Source: HGM12998 sp900756495 (GTDB taxonomy: Bacteria > Bacillota > Clostridia > Oscillospirales > Oscillospiraceae). From it: DNA of 33,932 nt. The stretch is taken from positions 1 to 33,932 of the forward strand of contig CAUEFI010000024.1 in NCBI GenBank assembly GCA_958477305.1, written 5' to 3'. The position numbers and the translations under genes are program-made. Positions 23,110-30,716 of this stretch are shown here, piece by piece; the first letter of the stretch is position 1; each line of letters starts with the position of its first letter. The notes under the pieces were generated by a model. It did not search any database, was not told the origin of the DNA, and saw nothing but the letters and a program-made list of their open reading frames with translations.

Positions 23110-23820
23110 CTACCACTCCAGCTCCTGTACCGGCACCGGACTCAGATTCTCCTCAAAGGACTCGATCGTTCCGCTCTTCATGCGGATCAAAATGTCGGCG
23201 CTGGGGGCCAGAGCCCCATTGTGTGTCACCACAACCACTGTCTTTCCGCTGCGCTTGCACAGGTCGTAGAGCAGCGCCAAGATGGCCTTGCCGGTCTTAT
23301 AGTCCAGAGCACCGGTGGGCTCGTCGCACAGGAGAATATCCGGGTTCTTTGCCAGAGCCCTGGCAATGGCCCCTCGCTGCTGCTCCCCGCCGGAGCACTG
23401 CGCCGGAAAACTGAAGAGCCGCTCCCCCAGCCCTACCATCTCCAGAACCTGGCGGGGATCCAGAGGATTTTTACAGATCTGACTGGCCAACTCCACATTT
23501 TCCAGGATATTCAGATTGGGCATCAGGTTATAGAACTGGAAGACAAACCCAACGCTGCTGCGGCGGTACTCCGCCAGCTGACGTTTATTGTAGGAGGAGA
23601 TCTCCCGCCCCGCCGCCACAAGGGTGCCCGACGTAGGCGAATCCATCCCGCCCAGCATATTCAATACCGTGGATTTTCCTGCGCCGCTGGCCCCCAGGAT
23701 CAGCGTGTACTTGCCCTCCGGAACGGAAAAGCTGACATCGTCCACCGCCCGGATGATATTTCGCCCCATCATATACTCCCGGACCAGATGCTCTGCCTGT
23801 ATTCCGCCCACGGCGCTCAT
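23110..23820 (-). CDS. ABC transporter ATP-binding protein (LolD/MacB type)
   Basis: A 236-residue ATPase. Walker A GASGAGKST (43-51), Q-loop Gln95 (FVFQFYN), signature CSGGEQQR (142-149, Cys instead of Leu), Walker B ILLCDEP (162-168) followed by TGALD, and switch His200 (VVVTHN). Its sequence clearly fits the LolD/MacB exporters. ATG 23820 has GGGAG 7 bases upstream. It is the first gene of the leftward operon and has a promoter at 23848-23876 overlapped by an operator-like palindrome. The divergent TetR gene (24042) probably controls it. Confidence 0.93.
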   Translation of the reverse strand: MSAVGGIQAEHLVREYMMGRNIIRAVDDVSFSVPEGKYTLILGASGAGKSTVLNMLGGMDSPTSGTLVAAGREISSYNKRQLAEYRRSSVGFVFQFYNLMPNLNILENVELASQICKNPLDPRQVLEMVGLGERLFSFPAQCSGGEQQRGAIARALAKNPDILLCDEPTGALDYKTGKAILALLYDLCKRSGKTVVVVTHNGALAPSADILIRMKSGTIESFEENLSPVPVQELEW

Positions 23821-23847
23821 CTCCGTTCTCCCAAGGGTTTCACGTTA

Positions 23848-23876
23848 AGAATAGCGGCCAGATGTCGTTTTGACAA
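23848..23876 (-). promoter_or_regulatory. Promoter of the ABC operon
   Basis: Minus strand TTGTCA (23876-23871), 17 bases, TATTCT (23853-23848), 28 bases before the ATPase ATG. The operator-like palindrome 23863-23875 covers its -35 box. Confidence 0.6.
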
Positions 23877-23940
23877 CCGACAGTTTGCTATTTACTGCCT
23901 TTAAAGCGACATTTTCACTTATATCGTTGTCTTTACGACA
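23863..23940. promoter_or_regulatory. Two TetR operator-like palindromes
   Basis: TGTCGTTTTGACA (23863-23875) and TGTCTTTACGACA (23928-23940), each TGTC-N5-GACA; in opposite reading directions the two 15-base sites agree in 12 positions (TTGTCNNNACGACAT). Their centres are 65 bp apart. Half-site copies CGACA occur at 23878-23882 and 23907-23911. The first lies on the ABC promoter, the second between the two divergent promoters. Confidence 0.5.
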
Positions 23941-23981
23941 TTCTTTGAATAATTGGCCCGAGGTGCGTCACCGCTCCACGA

Positions 23982-24010
23982 TTGACATTCCGGGGTGCGA
24001 AATCTATAAT
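23982..24010 (+). promoter_or_regulatory. Consensus sigma-A promoter of the TetR gene
   Basis: TTGACA (23982-23987), 17-base spacer, TATAAT (24005-24010): a perfect consensus. It rules out an ATG at 24009 as the start, since it lies in the -10 box; the next ATG (24042) is the real start. Confidence 0.85.
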
Positions 24011-24041
24011 GAACATAGAGCATACAGAGAGGGTGCGGGCG

Positions 24042-24608
24042 ATGGAGAAGCGGGAAAATCAACGCATTATGCTGAGCAAACGGCTCATCAAAGAGAGCCT
24101 GACGCGGCTGCTGGCCAGCGAGAGCATCCATAAAATCTCAGTCCGGATGCTCTGTGAAGAGGCGGGTATCAACCGCTCCACCTTTTATAAATATTACGGC
24201 AGTCAATACGACGTACTGACTGAAATGGAGAATGACCTCATCGGCAGCATCCGGGACACGCTGGATGACCGGGATAACGGGCCCGGCGCGGCCGCACGGA
24301 AAATTCAGGCCATCTGCTCCTATCTGGAGCGCAACCTGGCCTTTGTACGGACACTGGTGGGAAACAATGTGGACCCGGATTTCCCCGGCCGCCTGTTCAG
24401 CCTGCCCCAAATCCGGCTGATGATTCTGGAGCGGCTGGCAGGGCGCTATGATGGAGAAAGTCAGGAGTACATCTACAGCTTTCTGGTCAACGGGTGCTAC
24501 TCGCTTGTGCAGGACTGGCTGAACAGAAACAGCGGTAAGCACTTTAATGAAATTGCCCTGCTGCTGGAGGAGCTCATTGAGAAGATTTGCGGCAGCTTTG
24601 AGCAGTGA
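24042..24608 (+). CDS. TetR-family regulator of the ABC exporter
   Basis: A 188-residue regulator: KRENQRIMLSKRLIKESLTRLL, then helix-turn-helix SIHKISVRMLCEEAGINRSTFYKYYGSQYDVL (with the FYKYYG version of the TetR signature), and a helical ligand-binding domain with TetR_C_7-like features (YLERNLAFVRTLVGNNVDPDF, YIYSFLVNGCYSLVQDWLNRN). ATG 24042 follows GAGAGGGTG; the promoter just upstream is perfect. Divergent from the ATPase-permease-adaptor operon with two shared operator-like sites, so it is most likely a local repressor of the exporter and of itself. Confidence 0.88.
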   Translation: MEKRENQRIMLSKRLIKESLTRLLASESIHKISVRMLCEEAGINRSTFYKYYGSQYDVLTEMENDLIGSIRDTLDDRDNGPGAAARKIQAICSYLERNLAFVRTLVGNNVDPDFPGRLFSLPQIRLMILERLAGRYDGESQEYIYSFLVNGCYSLVQDWLNRNSGKHFNEIALLLEELIEKICGSFEQ

Positions 24609-24622
24609 GAGAAATAAAGGGG

Positions 24623-24665
24623 AACGGGGGTTCCGTAGGGCATATTGCTCTGCGGAACCCCCGTT
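24623..24665 (+). terminator. Terminator of the TetR gene
   Basis: AACGGGGGTTCCG (24623-24635) with its exact complement (24653-24665), a 17-base loop, then TCAAGTTCTTTT. The T-run is displaced by several bases. Confidence 0.6.
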
Positions 24666-24725
24666 TCAAGTTCTTTTGTGATATTTTCTTTTTTTTGACG
24701 TCTCTATAGTTAGGGAGGTGACGCC

Positions 24726-25226
24726 ATGACCGAGTTCGAGGCCGTGTATAGAGCCTATTGCAATGACATCTACCGTTATCTTCTGGCTCTGTCCAGAGAT
24801 CCGATTCTGGCTGAAGAGCTTACCGCCGAGACCTTCTTCCATGCGCTGCAGTCGGTGGACCGTTTTCGCGGTGAGTGTGCAGTGGGAACCTGGCTGCGCA
24901 CCATTGCGCGAAACTGCTTTCTGACTCATAAAAGGCGGTCTGACCGAAGAAGACACACTGAAACACCGCTTTTGTCCGAACCCCCGGCGCCGGATGATCT
25001 CTTTGCCTCTCTGGCAGACCGGGATGAGGCCGGACGTATCCACCGAATCCTGCTCCGGCTGCCGCCGCCCTATCAGAAGGTTTTCTCTCTGCGGGTCTTG
25101 GGCGAGCTGTCCTTCCGGCAGATTGGCGCTCTCTTTGGCAAGAGCGACCACTGGGCCTGTGTCACCTTCCACCGCGCCAAGGAAAAAATACGAAAGGAGC
25201 TGAATTTGAAAGATGAACCCTGTTAG
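24726..25226 (+). CDS. ECF sigma factor
   Basis: A 166-residue extracytoplasmic-function sigma factor. Region 2: MTEFEAVYRAYCNDIYRYLLALSRDPILAEELTAETFFHAL (-10 recognition) with WLRTIARNCFLTH. Region 4: LRLPPPYQKVFSLRVLGELSFRQIGALFGKSDHWACVTFHRAKEKIRKEL (-35 recognition helix-turn-helix). ATG 24726 with GGGAGG upstream. The next gene, a zinc-finger anti-sigma, starts inside its last codons (14-base overlap), the standard pairing for signal-released ECF factors. It probably controls genes elsewhere and may autoregulate; a consensus promoter just upstream is not visible. Confidence 0.9.
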   Translation: MTEFEAVYRAYCNDIYRYLLALSRDPILAEELTAETFFHALQSVDRFRGECAVGTWLRTIARNCFLTHKRRSDRRRHTETPLLSEPPAPDDLFASLADRDEAGRIHRILLRLPPPYQKVFSLRVLGELSFRQIGALFGKSDHWACVTFHRAKEKIRKELNLKDEPC

Positions 25227-25911
25227 CTGTCCGGTCGTCCGCGACTTGCTTCCCCTCTGTGCCGAGGGTATGGCCGCTCCAGAGAGCCAGGCCCTGGTGG
25301 ATATGCATCTGAGATGCTGCCCCGCATGCCGTGAGATCTGGGAAGAACTTCGCACTCCCATCCCTGCGGCATGCGGCGATGTTCTCCCTCTGCGGCGCAT
25401 CAAACGGCAGCTGCGGCGCCGCACCGCTCTGCGGATGCTGGCAGCCGTTCTCATTGTTCTGCTGTGTATCCCCGCCGTCTTCCTCAGTCTTGCCCAGATT
25501 TGCGGCGACGGCGTCAGCTTCACCTCAGTGGCGCTGGAACTCCAGGCACGAAGGTCGCTGGACCTGTTGACCGCCGGCGACTACACCGCACTGGCAGAAC
25601 AGGTCTCCTTCAACGGAGGGCCGGGAACCCCCAATGAAAAAGCCGCATTTGCCGCCGGGTTAATGAAGTTCTTTGACGGCCCGCTTCAGATTACGGGATA
25701 CGAAAACCTGCACTGTAGGATAGACGATGGTTATACCTTAGGTTATGTCGATCTGCTGCTGACCGACGGGATACAGGAATACCGCTTTTCTCTCACGTTG
25801 TCCGGACAATACGGCTTCTGCTTTCACGGCTATTATCCGCCCGAGGATAAGCAAGCGCTGGCTCTCTGCGCCGCACTGGCCGATGTGCTTGTGACCTCTT
25901 CTCCGGGTTGA
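25213..25911 (+). CDS. Anti-sigma factor with zinc-finger domain
   Basis: A 232-residue membrane protein. A ZAS-like anti-sigma domain with the H-x3-C-x2-C motif HLRCCPAC (His32, Cys36, Cys39) lies at the N-terminus (SCPVVRDLLPLCAEG before it); one TM helix at about 72-94 (LRMLAAVLIVLLCIPAVFLSLAQ); then an extracellular region of ~135 residues (AGDYTALAEQVSF, FFDGPLQITGYENLHCRIDDG, LALCAALADVLV) that may sense a signal. The family of that outer domain is not recognised. It overlaps the sigma gene by 14 bases and would sequester it at the membrane. Confidence 0.85.
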   Translation: MNPVSCPVVRDLLPLCAEGMAAPESQALVDMHLRCCPACREIWEELRTPIPAACGDVLPLRRIKRQLRRRTALRMLAAVLIVLLCIPAVFLSLAQICGDGVSFTSVALELQARRSLDLLTAGDYTALAEQVSFNGGPGTPNEKAAFAAGLMKFFDGPLQITGYENLHCRIDDGYTLGYVDLLLTDGIQEYRFSLTLSGQYGFCFHGYYPPEDKQALALCAALADVLVTSSPG

Positions 25912-26002
25912 AAAGCAATGGAATTTTCTACGACAAAGGAGCCCTAAACTTTCCGAATTTTCACGCTTTTCACAGTGTCTCCTTTCCACAGGAACCCATC
26001 GG

Positions 26003-26031
26003 TTGACATCCCGCGCCTGGAATGTTACGAT
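26003..26031 (+). promoter_or_regulatory. Promoter of the fhs operon
   Basis: TTGACA (26003-26008), 17 bases, TACGAT (26026-26031), 54 bases before the fhs ATG. The 172-base gap 25912-26084 contains no other feature I can support. Confidence 0.6.
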
Positions 26032-26084
26032 GGAAAAAACGACCTGCAGTTTTCTGAATTCACTGCCGAGGAGGACGCTGAGAG

Positions 26085-27761
26085 ATGGACTGGAAGAGCG
26101 ATATCGAAATTGCGCAGAGCTGTGTGATGAAGCACATTCGGGATGTGGCGGAGACCGCCGGGATCAGCGAGGATTATCTGGACTACTATGGCCGGTATAA
26201 GGCCAAACTGGATCTGTCCCTTCTCGCCGATCGTGCGGCCCGGCCCGACGGCAAGCTGATACTGGTGACCGCCATCAATCCCACCCCTGCCGGCGAGGGA
26301 AAGACCACCACCACCGTCGGTCTGGCCGACGGTCTGCGCAGGCTGGGCAAAAATGCCGTGGTGGCCCTGCGGGAGCCCAGCCTGGGCCCTGTGTTCGGCG
26401 TCAAGGGCGGCGCTGCCGGCGGCGGGTACGCCCAGGTGGTCCCCATGGAGGACATCAACCTCCACTTCACAGGCGATTTCCACGCCATCGGCGCGGCCAA
26501 CAACCTGCTTGCCGCCATGTTGGATAACCATATTCAGCAGGGTAACGAGCTGGGGATTGACGTGCGCAAAATCACCTGGAAACGCTGCGTGGACATGAAC
26601 GACCGGCAGCTGCGCAGCATCGTATGCGGTTTGGGTGGAAAGGTCAACGGCGTTCCCCGTGAGGACGGCTTTGACATCACTGTGGCCAGCGAGATTATGG
26701 CTGTGCTCTGTCTGTCCGACGGACTGGAGGATCTGAAGGCCCGTCTGGGCCGGATGGTGGTGGCTTATACCTATAACGATACGCCGGTCACCGCCCACGA
26801 TCTGAAGGCCGAAGGCGCCATGGCCGCTCTCCTGAAGGACGCTATTCGCCCCAACCTGGTGCAGACCCTGGAGGGCACCCCCGCTCTCATCCACGGCGGC
26901 CCCTTTGCCAATATCGCCCATGGCTGCAACAGCGTCACCGCCACCCGTATGGCCCTCAAGCTGGGGGACTACGCCGTCACCGAGGCCGGATTCGGCGCAG
27001 ATCTGGGCGCTGAAAAATTCCTGGATATCAAGTGCCGCCTGGCGGGCCTGACCCCCTCCGCCGTAGTGGTGGTGGCCACTGTCCGCGCCCTGAAGCACCA
27101 CGGCGGCTGCCCGAAGGACCAGCTGAACGAGGAAAACCTGACTGCTCTGGAGGCAGGACTGCCCAATCTGCTGCGCCACGTGGAAAATATCACTCAGGTC
27201 TATGGGCTCCCCTGCGTCGTGGCCATCAACCGCTTCCCCACCGATACCGCCGCCGAGCTCGCTCTGGTGGAGAACAAGTGCCGCGCCCTGGGTGTCAACG
27301 TGGCCCTGTCCGAGGTGTGGGCCAAGGGCGGCGAGGGCGGAAAAGCGTTGGCAGAGGAGGTAATCCGGCTGTGCGGGCAGTCCGGCCGCTTCTCCTGCTC
27401 CTATGAGCTGGACCAGACCATTGAGGAAAAGCTGGACGCCATTGTCACGCGCATCTATCACGGCGCCGGCGTGGTGCTCACCCCTGCCGCCCGGAAACAG
27501 GCGCAGCAGCTGACCAGTCTGGGCTTCGGCCGCCTGCCCATCTGTATGGCAAAGACCCAGTACTCCTTCTCTGACAACGCCGCCCTGCTGGGCGCTCCCG
27601 AGGACTTTATCGTCACAGTACGCAGCCTGAAGGTCTCTGCCGGAGCCGGTTTTATTGTTGCCCTGACCGGCGATATCATGACAATGCCCGGCCTTCCGAA
27701 AGTCCCCGCCGCCGAGAAGGTGGATGTGGACGAGAACGGCCGTATCTCCGGGCTGTTTTAA
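26085..27761 (+). CDS. fhs: Formate--tetrahydrofolate ligase
   Basis: ATP-dependent synthesis of 10-formyl-THF from formate and THF; entry step of the one-carbon folate branch and of the Wood-Ljungdahl methyl branch. 558 residues, the expected size. P-loop TPAGEGKTTTT (67-77), REPSLGPVFGVKGGAAGGGYAQV, MEDINLHFTGDFHAI (formyl phosphate/THF site), GGPFANIAHGCNSV, TEAGFGADLGAEKF and the C-terminal SFSDNAALLGAP and GDIMTMPGLPKVPAA are all present. ATG 26085 is 10 bases after AGGAGG. It opens the operon fhs-fchA-folD-folC; folT follows under a THF riboswitch. Read together, the operon can convert formate to methylene-THF. Confidence 0.97.
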   Translation: MDWKSDIEIAQSCVMKHIRDVAETAGISEDYLDYYGRYKAKLDLSLLADRAARPDGKLILVTAINPTPAGEGKTTTTVGLADGLRRLGKNAVVALREPSLGPVFGVKGGAAGGGYAQVVPMEDINLHFTGDFHAIGAANNLLAAMLDNHIQQGNELGIDVRKITWKRCVDMNDRQLRSIVCGLGGKVNGVPREDGFDITVASEIMAVLCLSDGLEDLKARLGRMVVAYTYNDTPVTAHDLKAEGAMAALLKDAIRPNLVQTLEGTPALIHGGPFANIAHGCNSVTATRMALKLGDYAVTEAGFGADLGAEKFLDIKCRLAGLTPSAVVVVATVRALKHHGGCPKDQLNEENLTALEAGLPNLLRHVENITQVYGLPCVVAINRFPTDTAAELALVENKCRALGVNVALSEVWAKGGEGGKALAEEVIRLCGQSGRFSCSYELDQTIEEKLDAIVTRIYHGAGVVLTPAARKQAQQLTSLGFGRLPICMAKTQYSFSDNAALLGAPEDFIVTVRSLKVSAGAGFIVALTGDIMTMPGLPKVPAAEKVDVDENGRISGLF

Positions 27762-27775
27762 GGGAGGGCATGGCT

Positions 27776-28393
27776 ATGAATGCTGCACAGTTCAGCTGCG
27801 GGGATTTTCTCGACGCCCTCGCCTCCAAATCTCCGACCCCCGGCGGTGGGGGGGCCTCCGCCCTGGTGGGCGCCCTGGGCGCCGCCCTGGCCTCTATGGT
27901 TGGAAATTACACGCTCGGCAAGCAAAAATACGCCGGCGTTGAGGCGGAGATCCGGGCTCTTATGGTCCGGACGGAGGAACTACGCACCCGCCTGCTGGCC
28001 CAGGTGGACGCGGATGCCGCCGCCTTCGAGCCCCTGTCCCGGGCCTACGCCATCCCCAAGGACGACCCCGCCCGTGGCGAGGTGATGGAGCGCTGTCTCC
28101 GGGAGGCCGCCGCCCCTCCCATGGAGATCCTGCGGCTGAGTTGTCAGGCCATTGACCTCCATCAGGCCATGCTGGAAAAGGGCAGCTCCATGATGCTCTC
28201 CGACATCGGCACCGGCGTTGTCTTTTGCTGGAGTGCGCTTTACGGCGCTTTGCTGAACGTGAAGGTCAATACCAAGAGTATGTCAGACAGGGAATACGCC
28301 GGGGCCATGAACGCCGAGGCAGACGCACTGGCGGAGAAATACGGGAAGATTGCCCGGCAGGTCTATGAGTCTGTAATGGGGAGGTATTCATAA
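27776..28393 (+). CDS. fchA: Cyclodeaminase/cyclohydrolase family protein (methenyl-THF cyclohydrolase FchA type)
   Basis: A 205-residue all-helical protein of the FTCD C-terminal family. In clostridia and methylotrophs FchA hydrates 5,10-methenyl-THF to 10-formyl-THF. Family marker ASKSPTPGGGGASALVGALGAALASMVGNYTLG near the N-terminus; the middle has APPMEILRLSCQAIDL and SMMLSDIGTGVVFCWSALYGALLNVKVNTKSM, typical. I chose ATG 27776, 8 bases behind GGGAGG; the ATG at 27770 is too close to it. Located between fhs and folD, it fits the cyclohydrolase step, especially because FolD here lacks the cyclohydrolase residues. A formiminotransferase partner is not seen, so a histidine-degradation role is unlikely. 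Confidence 0.85.
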   Translation: MNAAQFSCGDFLDALASKSPTPGGGGASALVGALGAALASMVGNYTLGKQKYAGVEAEIRALMVRTEELRTRLLAQVDADAAAFEPLSRAYAIPKDDPARGEVMERCLREAAAPPMEILRLSCQAIDLHQAMLEKGSSMMLSDIGTGVVFCWSALYGALLNVKVNTKSMSDREYAGAMNAEADALAEKYGKIARQVYESVMGRYS

Positions 28394-28394
28394 C

Positions 28395-29243
28395 ATGGCA
28401 GAGCTCTGGAAAGGGGCCCCGGCGGCCCAGTCCCTGACCGAGGCCCTGGAGTTACGGACGGCGCGGCTGCGTGAAAACGGCATCACCCCAACCCTGGCCA
28501 TCGTTCGGCTGGGGGAGCGGCCGGAGGACCTTGCCTACGAGCGCGGGGCTCTCAGCCGCTGCGGCAAGGCAGGCGTAACGGTACGCCAATTCCTGCTGCC
28601 CGCGGACGCGGATCAAATCCATCTGCTGGAGATTCTCCAGCGAATCAACGGGGACAGCGGCATCCACGGCTGCCTGCTCTTCCGCCCCCTCCCTCCCCAT
28701 ATTGACGACGACGCGGTCCGCCAAGCCCTCTCTCCCGCCAAGGATGTGGACGGCATTACCGACGGCTCCCTGGCCGGCGTCTTCTCCGGCGCGTCTCTGG
28801 GCTTTCCTCCATGTACCGCGCAGGCCTGTCTGGAGCTGCTGCGCCACTACGGCTGTTCTCCCGCCGGGAAACGGGTGGTTGTGGTAGGCCGCAGCCTGGT
28901 CATCGGCCGCCCGGTATCTATGCTTTTGCTCCGGGAGAACGCCACTGTCACTATCTGTCACACCAAAACCCGTGATATGGCCGCCCTGTGCAGGGAGGCC
29001 GATATTCTCATTGTGGCTGCCGGAAAGCCGGGCGTTGTGGATGCGTCTTTTGTCTCCCCTGGGCAGGTTATTCTGGATGTGGGGGTCAATGCGGCGCCTG
29101 ACGGCAGACTGGTGGGCGATGTGGATTTCCCCGCAGTGGAACCCATTGTGGCCGCTATCACCCCAGTACCCGGCGGCGTAGGCGCTATGACCTCCACTGT
29201 GCTCTGTGCCCATGTGGTGGAGGCTGCGGAGAAGCTGCTATGA
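28395..29243 (+). CDS. folD: Methylene-THF dehydrogenase FolD, cyclohydrolase residues lost
   Basis: 282 residues, typical for FolD. The NAD(P)-binding C-terminal half is normal: VVVVGRSLVIGRPVSMLLL, ATVTICHTKT, EADILIVAAGKPG, ILDVGVN and ITPVPGGVGAMTS. The substrate site is not: the Tyr-x3-Lys pair of bifunctional enzymes is Tyr48-ERG-Ala52, and the Gln of the VQLPLP block is Phe96 (CLLFRPLP). Asp119 (KDVDG) is kept. Against E. coli FolD (Lys54, Gln98, Asp121) the offset is a constant 2. So the dehydrogenase is likely active and the cyclohydrolase likely absent; FchA upstream can supply it. It starts one base after the fchA stop, and its TGA overlaps the folC ATG (ATGA). Confidence 0.9.
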   Translation: MAELWKGAPAAQSLTEALELRTARLRENGITPTLAIVRLGERPEDLAYERGALSRCGKAGVTVRQFLLPADADQIHLLEILQRINGDSGIHGCLLFRPLPPHIDDDAVRQALSPAKDVDGITDGSLAGVFSGASLGFPPCTAQACLELLRHYGCSPAGKRVVVVGRSLVIGRPVSMLLLRENATVTICHTKTRDMAALCREADILIVAAGKPGVVDASFVSPGQVILDVGVNAAPDGRLVGDVDFPAVEPIVAAITPVPGGVGAMTSTVLCAHVVEAAEKLL

Positions 29244-30511
29244 CAGGATTGGAAGCGATTTCTTATATCCACGGCTATTCATGGTTGGGCAGCCATCCCG
29301 GGCTCTCACGCACCCGTGAACTGCTGGATCGGCTGGGCAATCCCCATGAGGATCTAAATTTTGTCCATGTGGTGGGTACCAACGGCAAGGGTTCGACCAG
29401 TGCCTATCTGGATTCTGTCCTCCGGGCCGCCGGCTTCCGGACCGGCCTCTACACCTCCCCGTACCTGTCCCGCTTCCATGAGCGGATTCAGGTAGACGGG
29501 GTCCCTATCTCCGATGAGGAGTTGGGGACGGTCACCGAGTTGGTGCGTCCCCACGCCGAAGCTATGTCTGAGCATCCTACCGAGTTTGAGCTGGTCACCG
29601 CCGCGGCCCTTCTGCACTACCAGCGGACGGGCTGTGACATCGTTGTGCTGGAGGCCGGACTGGGCGGGCGGCTGGACTCCACCAACATCATCCCCGCCCC
29701 CGAGGCTGTGGCCGTCACCCGCATCGGCTTGGACCACATGGAGCAGCTGGGCCATACGGTGGAACAGATAGCCGGAGAGAAGGCCGGGGTAATCAAGGCC
29801 GGAACCTCCGCTGTCGTCTACGATCAGGAGCGGCCGGTCATGGAGGTCTTTGACCAGACGTGCCGAAGTGTGGGGGCCGCATACCGCCCCTGTGACTTCG
29901 CAGCGCTGCATACATTGGAGAACACGCTGGAAGGCCAGCGCTTCGACTACCGGGATTTCCGCAATCTGCACACTTCCCTGCTCGGCCTGCACCAGGAGAA
30001 GAACGCCGCGCTGGCGGCGGAGGTCATCCTGGCGCTGCGGGAGCGGGGATGGAATATCCCCGATGAGGCGGTACGGACCGGCCTCTCCTCCGCCCGCTGG
30101 CCGGGCCGCTTTGAGGTGCTCTCCCGCTCACCTTGGTTTATTGTGGACGGCGGACACAATCCCCAGTGCGCCCAGGCCGCCGCAGAGGCGCTGGAGCTGT
30201 ATTTCCCAGGCCGAAAAATCGTTTTTCTGCTCGGTGTTCTGGCCGACAAGGACTATGTTGGTCTCGCCGATCAGCTTGCCCCTCTGGCCGCCGGCTTTGT
30301 CACCGTAACGCCGGACAGCCCACGGGCCCTGTCCGCAGAGCGGCTGGCACAGGCGCTGCGCGATCGATATGCGCTTTCCGCCCTCCCCTGCTCCACTGTG
30401 GAAGAGGGCGTTGCACAGGCTTTGGCGCTGGCAGGCACGGACGGCGTCGCCTGTGCTCTGGGCTCTCTCTACATGACCGGAAAAATCCGGGCCTGCTTCG
30501 GGCCCGTTTAA
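29240..30511 (+). CDS. folC: Folylpolyglutamate synthase / dihydrofolate synthase
   Basis: Adds glutamate to (dihydro)folates using ATP. 423 residues, family size. P-loop VVGTNGKGSTSAYLD (GTNGKGSTS at 46-54), TGLYTSPYLSRFHERIQV, CDIVVLEAGLGGRLDSTN, VTRIGLDHMEQLGHTVEQIAGEKAGVIK, GRFEVLSRSPWFIVDGGHNP. No extra domain. It is translationally coupled to folD (ATGA overlap at 29240-29243), so retention of the folates used by the preceding three enzymes is the likely reason for this location. Confidence 0.95.
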   Translation: MTGLEAISYIHGYSWLGSHPGLSRTRELLDRLGNPHEDLNFVHVVGTNGKGSTSAYLDSVLRAAGFRTGLYTSPYLSRFHERIQVDGVPISDEELGTVTELVRPHAEAMSEHPTEFELVTAAALLHYQRTGCDIVVLEAGLGGRLDSTNIIPAPEAVAVTRIGLDHMEQLGHTVEQIAGEKAGVIKAGTSAVVYDQERPVMEVFDQTCRSVGAAYRPCDFAALHTLENTLEGQRFDYRDFRNLHTSLLGLHQEKNAALAAEVILALRERGWNIPDEAVRTGLSSARWPGRFEVLSRSPWFIVDGGHNPQCAQAAAEALELYFPGRKIVFLLGVLADKDYVGLADQLAPLAAGFVTVTPDSPRALSAERLAQALRDRYALSALPCSTVEEGVAQALALAGTDGVACALGSLYMTGKIRACFGPV

Positions 30512-30559
30512 ATAAAAATAAAATAAGGCCGGGCCTTGTGGCAAACAAGGTCAGAATGA

Positions 30560-30656
30560 CAGAGTAGGAACTGGCGCGTCAAGTGCCGGCGGATGGGAGG
30601 TTGCCGCCGGACGAAGAGCTTCCCCGGAGGCTCGCGGTGCCGTTCCGCATCCGCTG
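30560..30656 (+). ncRNA. Tetrahydrofolate riboswitch (THF-I)
   Basis: The conserved elements of the THF class are present in order: an AGAGTAG start, GCGCGTCAAGTG, GGATGGGAGGTTG, ACGAAGAGC, CGCGGTG and GCATCCGCTG. Helices can be drawn: P2 GGAAC (30567-30571) with GTTCC (30642-30646) plus GGC/GCC; P3 CCGGCGG (30586-30592) with CCGCCGG (30604-30610); P4 GAGC/GCTC around TTCCCCGGAG; a short outer P1 CAG/CTG at the ends. It precedes folT, a folate uptake gene, which is the most common target of this riboswitch. Confidence 0.9.
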
Positions 30657-30703
30657 CCACTGGGGAAGTATTGCTTCCTTTCGTGGCAAGGCCGCGAAAG
30701 GAG
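30656..30703 (+). promoter_or_regulatory. Translational expression platform with mutually exclusive hairpins
   Basis: Sequestor: CCTTTCGTGGC (30677-30687) pairs with GCCGCGAAAGG (30691-30701, one wobble) around an AAG loop and buries the SD AAAGGAG (30697-30703) of folT. Anti-sequestor: GCCAC (30656-30660) pairs with GTGGC (30683-30687), with an inner GGAAG/CTTCC stem, and would free the SD. Only one can form. P1 of the riboswitch ends where the anti-sequestor begins (G30656), so ligand binding should favour the sequestor and switch folT off. Confidence 0.65.
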
Positions 30704-30716
30704 TATATGATTTTAT

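Noticed and set aside
26025..27461. 478-residue open frame antisense to fhs
   Set aside because: It has no ribosome site and lies fully opposite a highly conserved enzyme gene; codon bias of the GC-rich gene creates the open frame.
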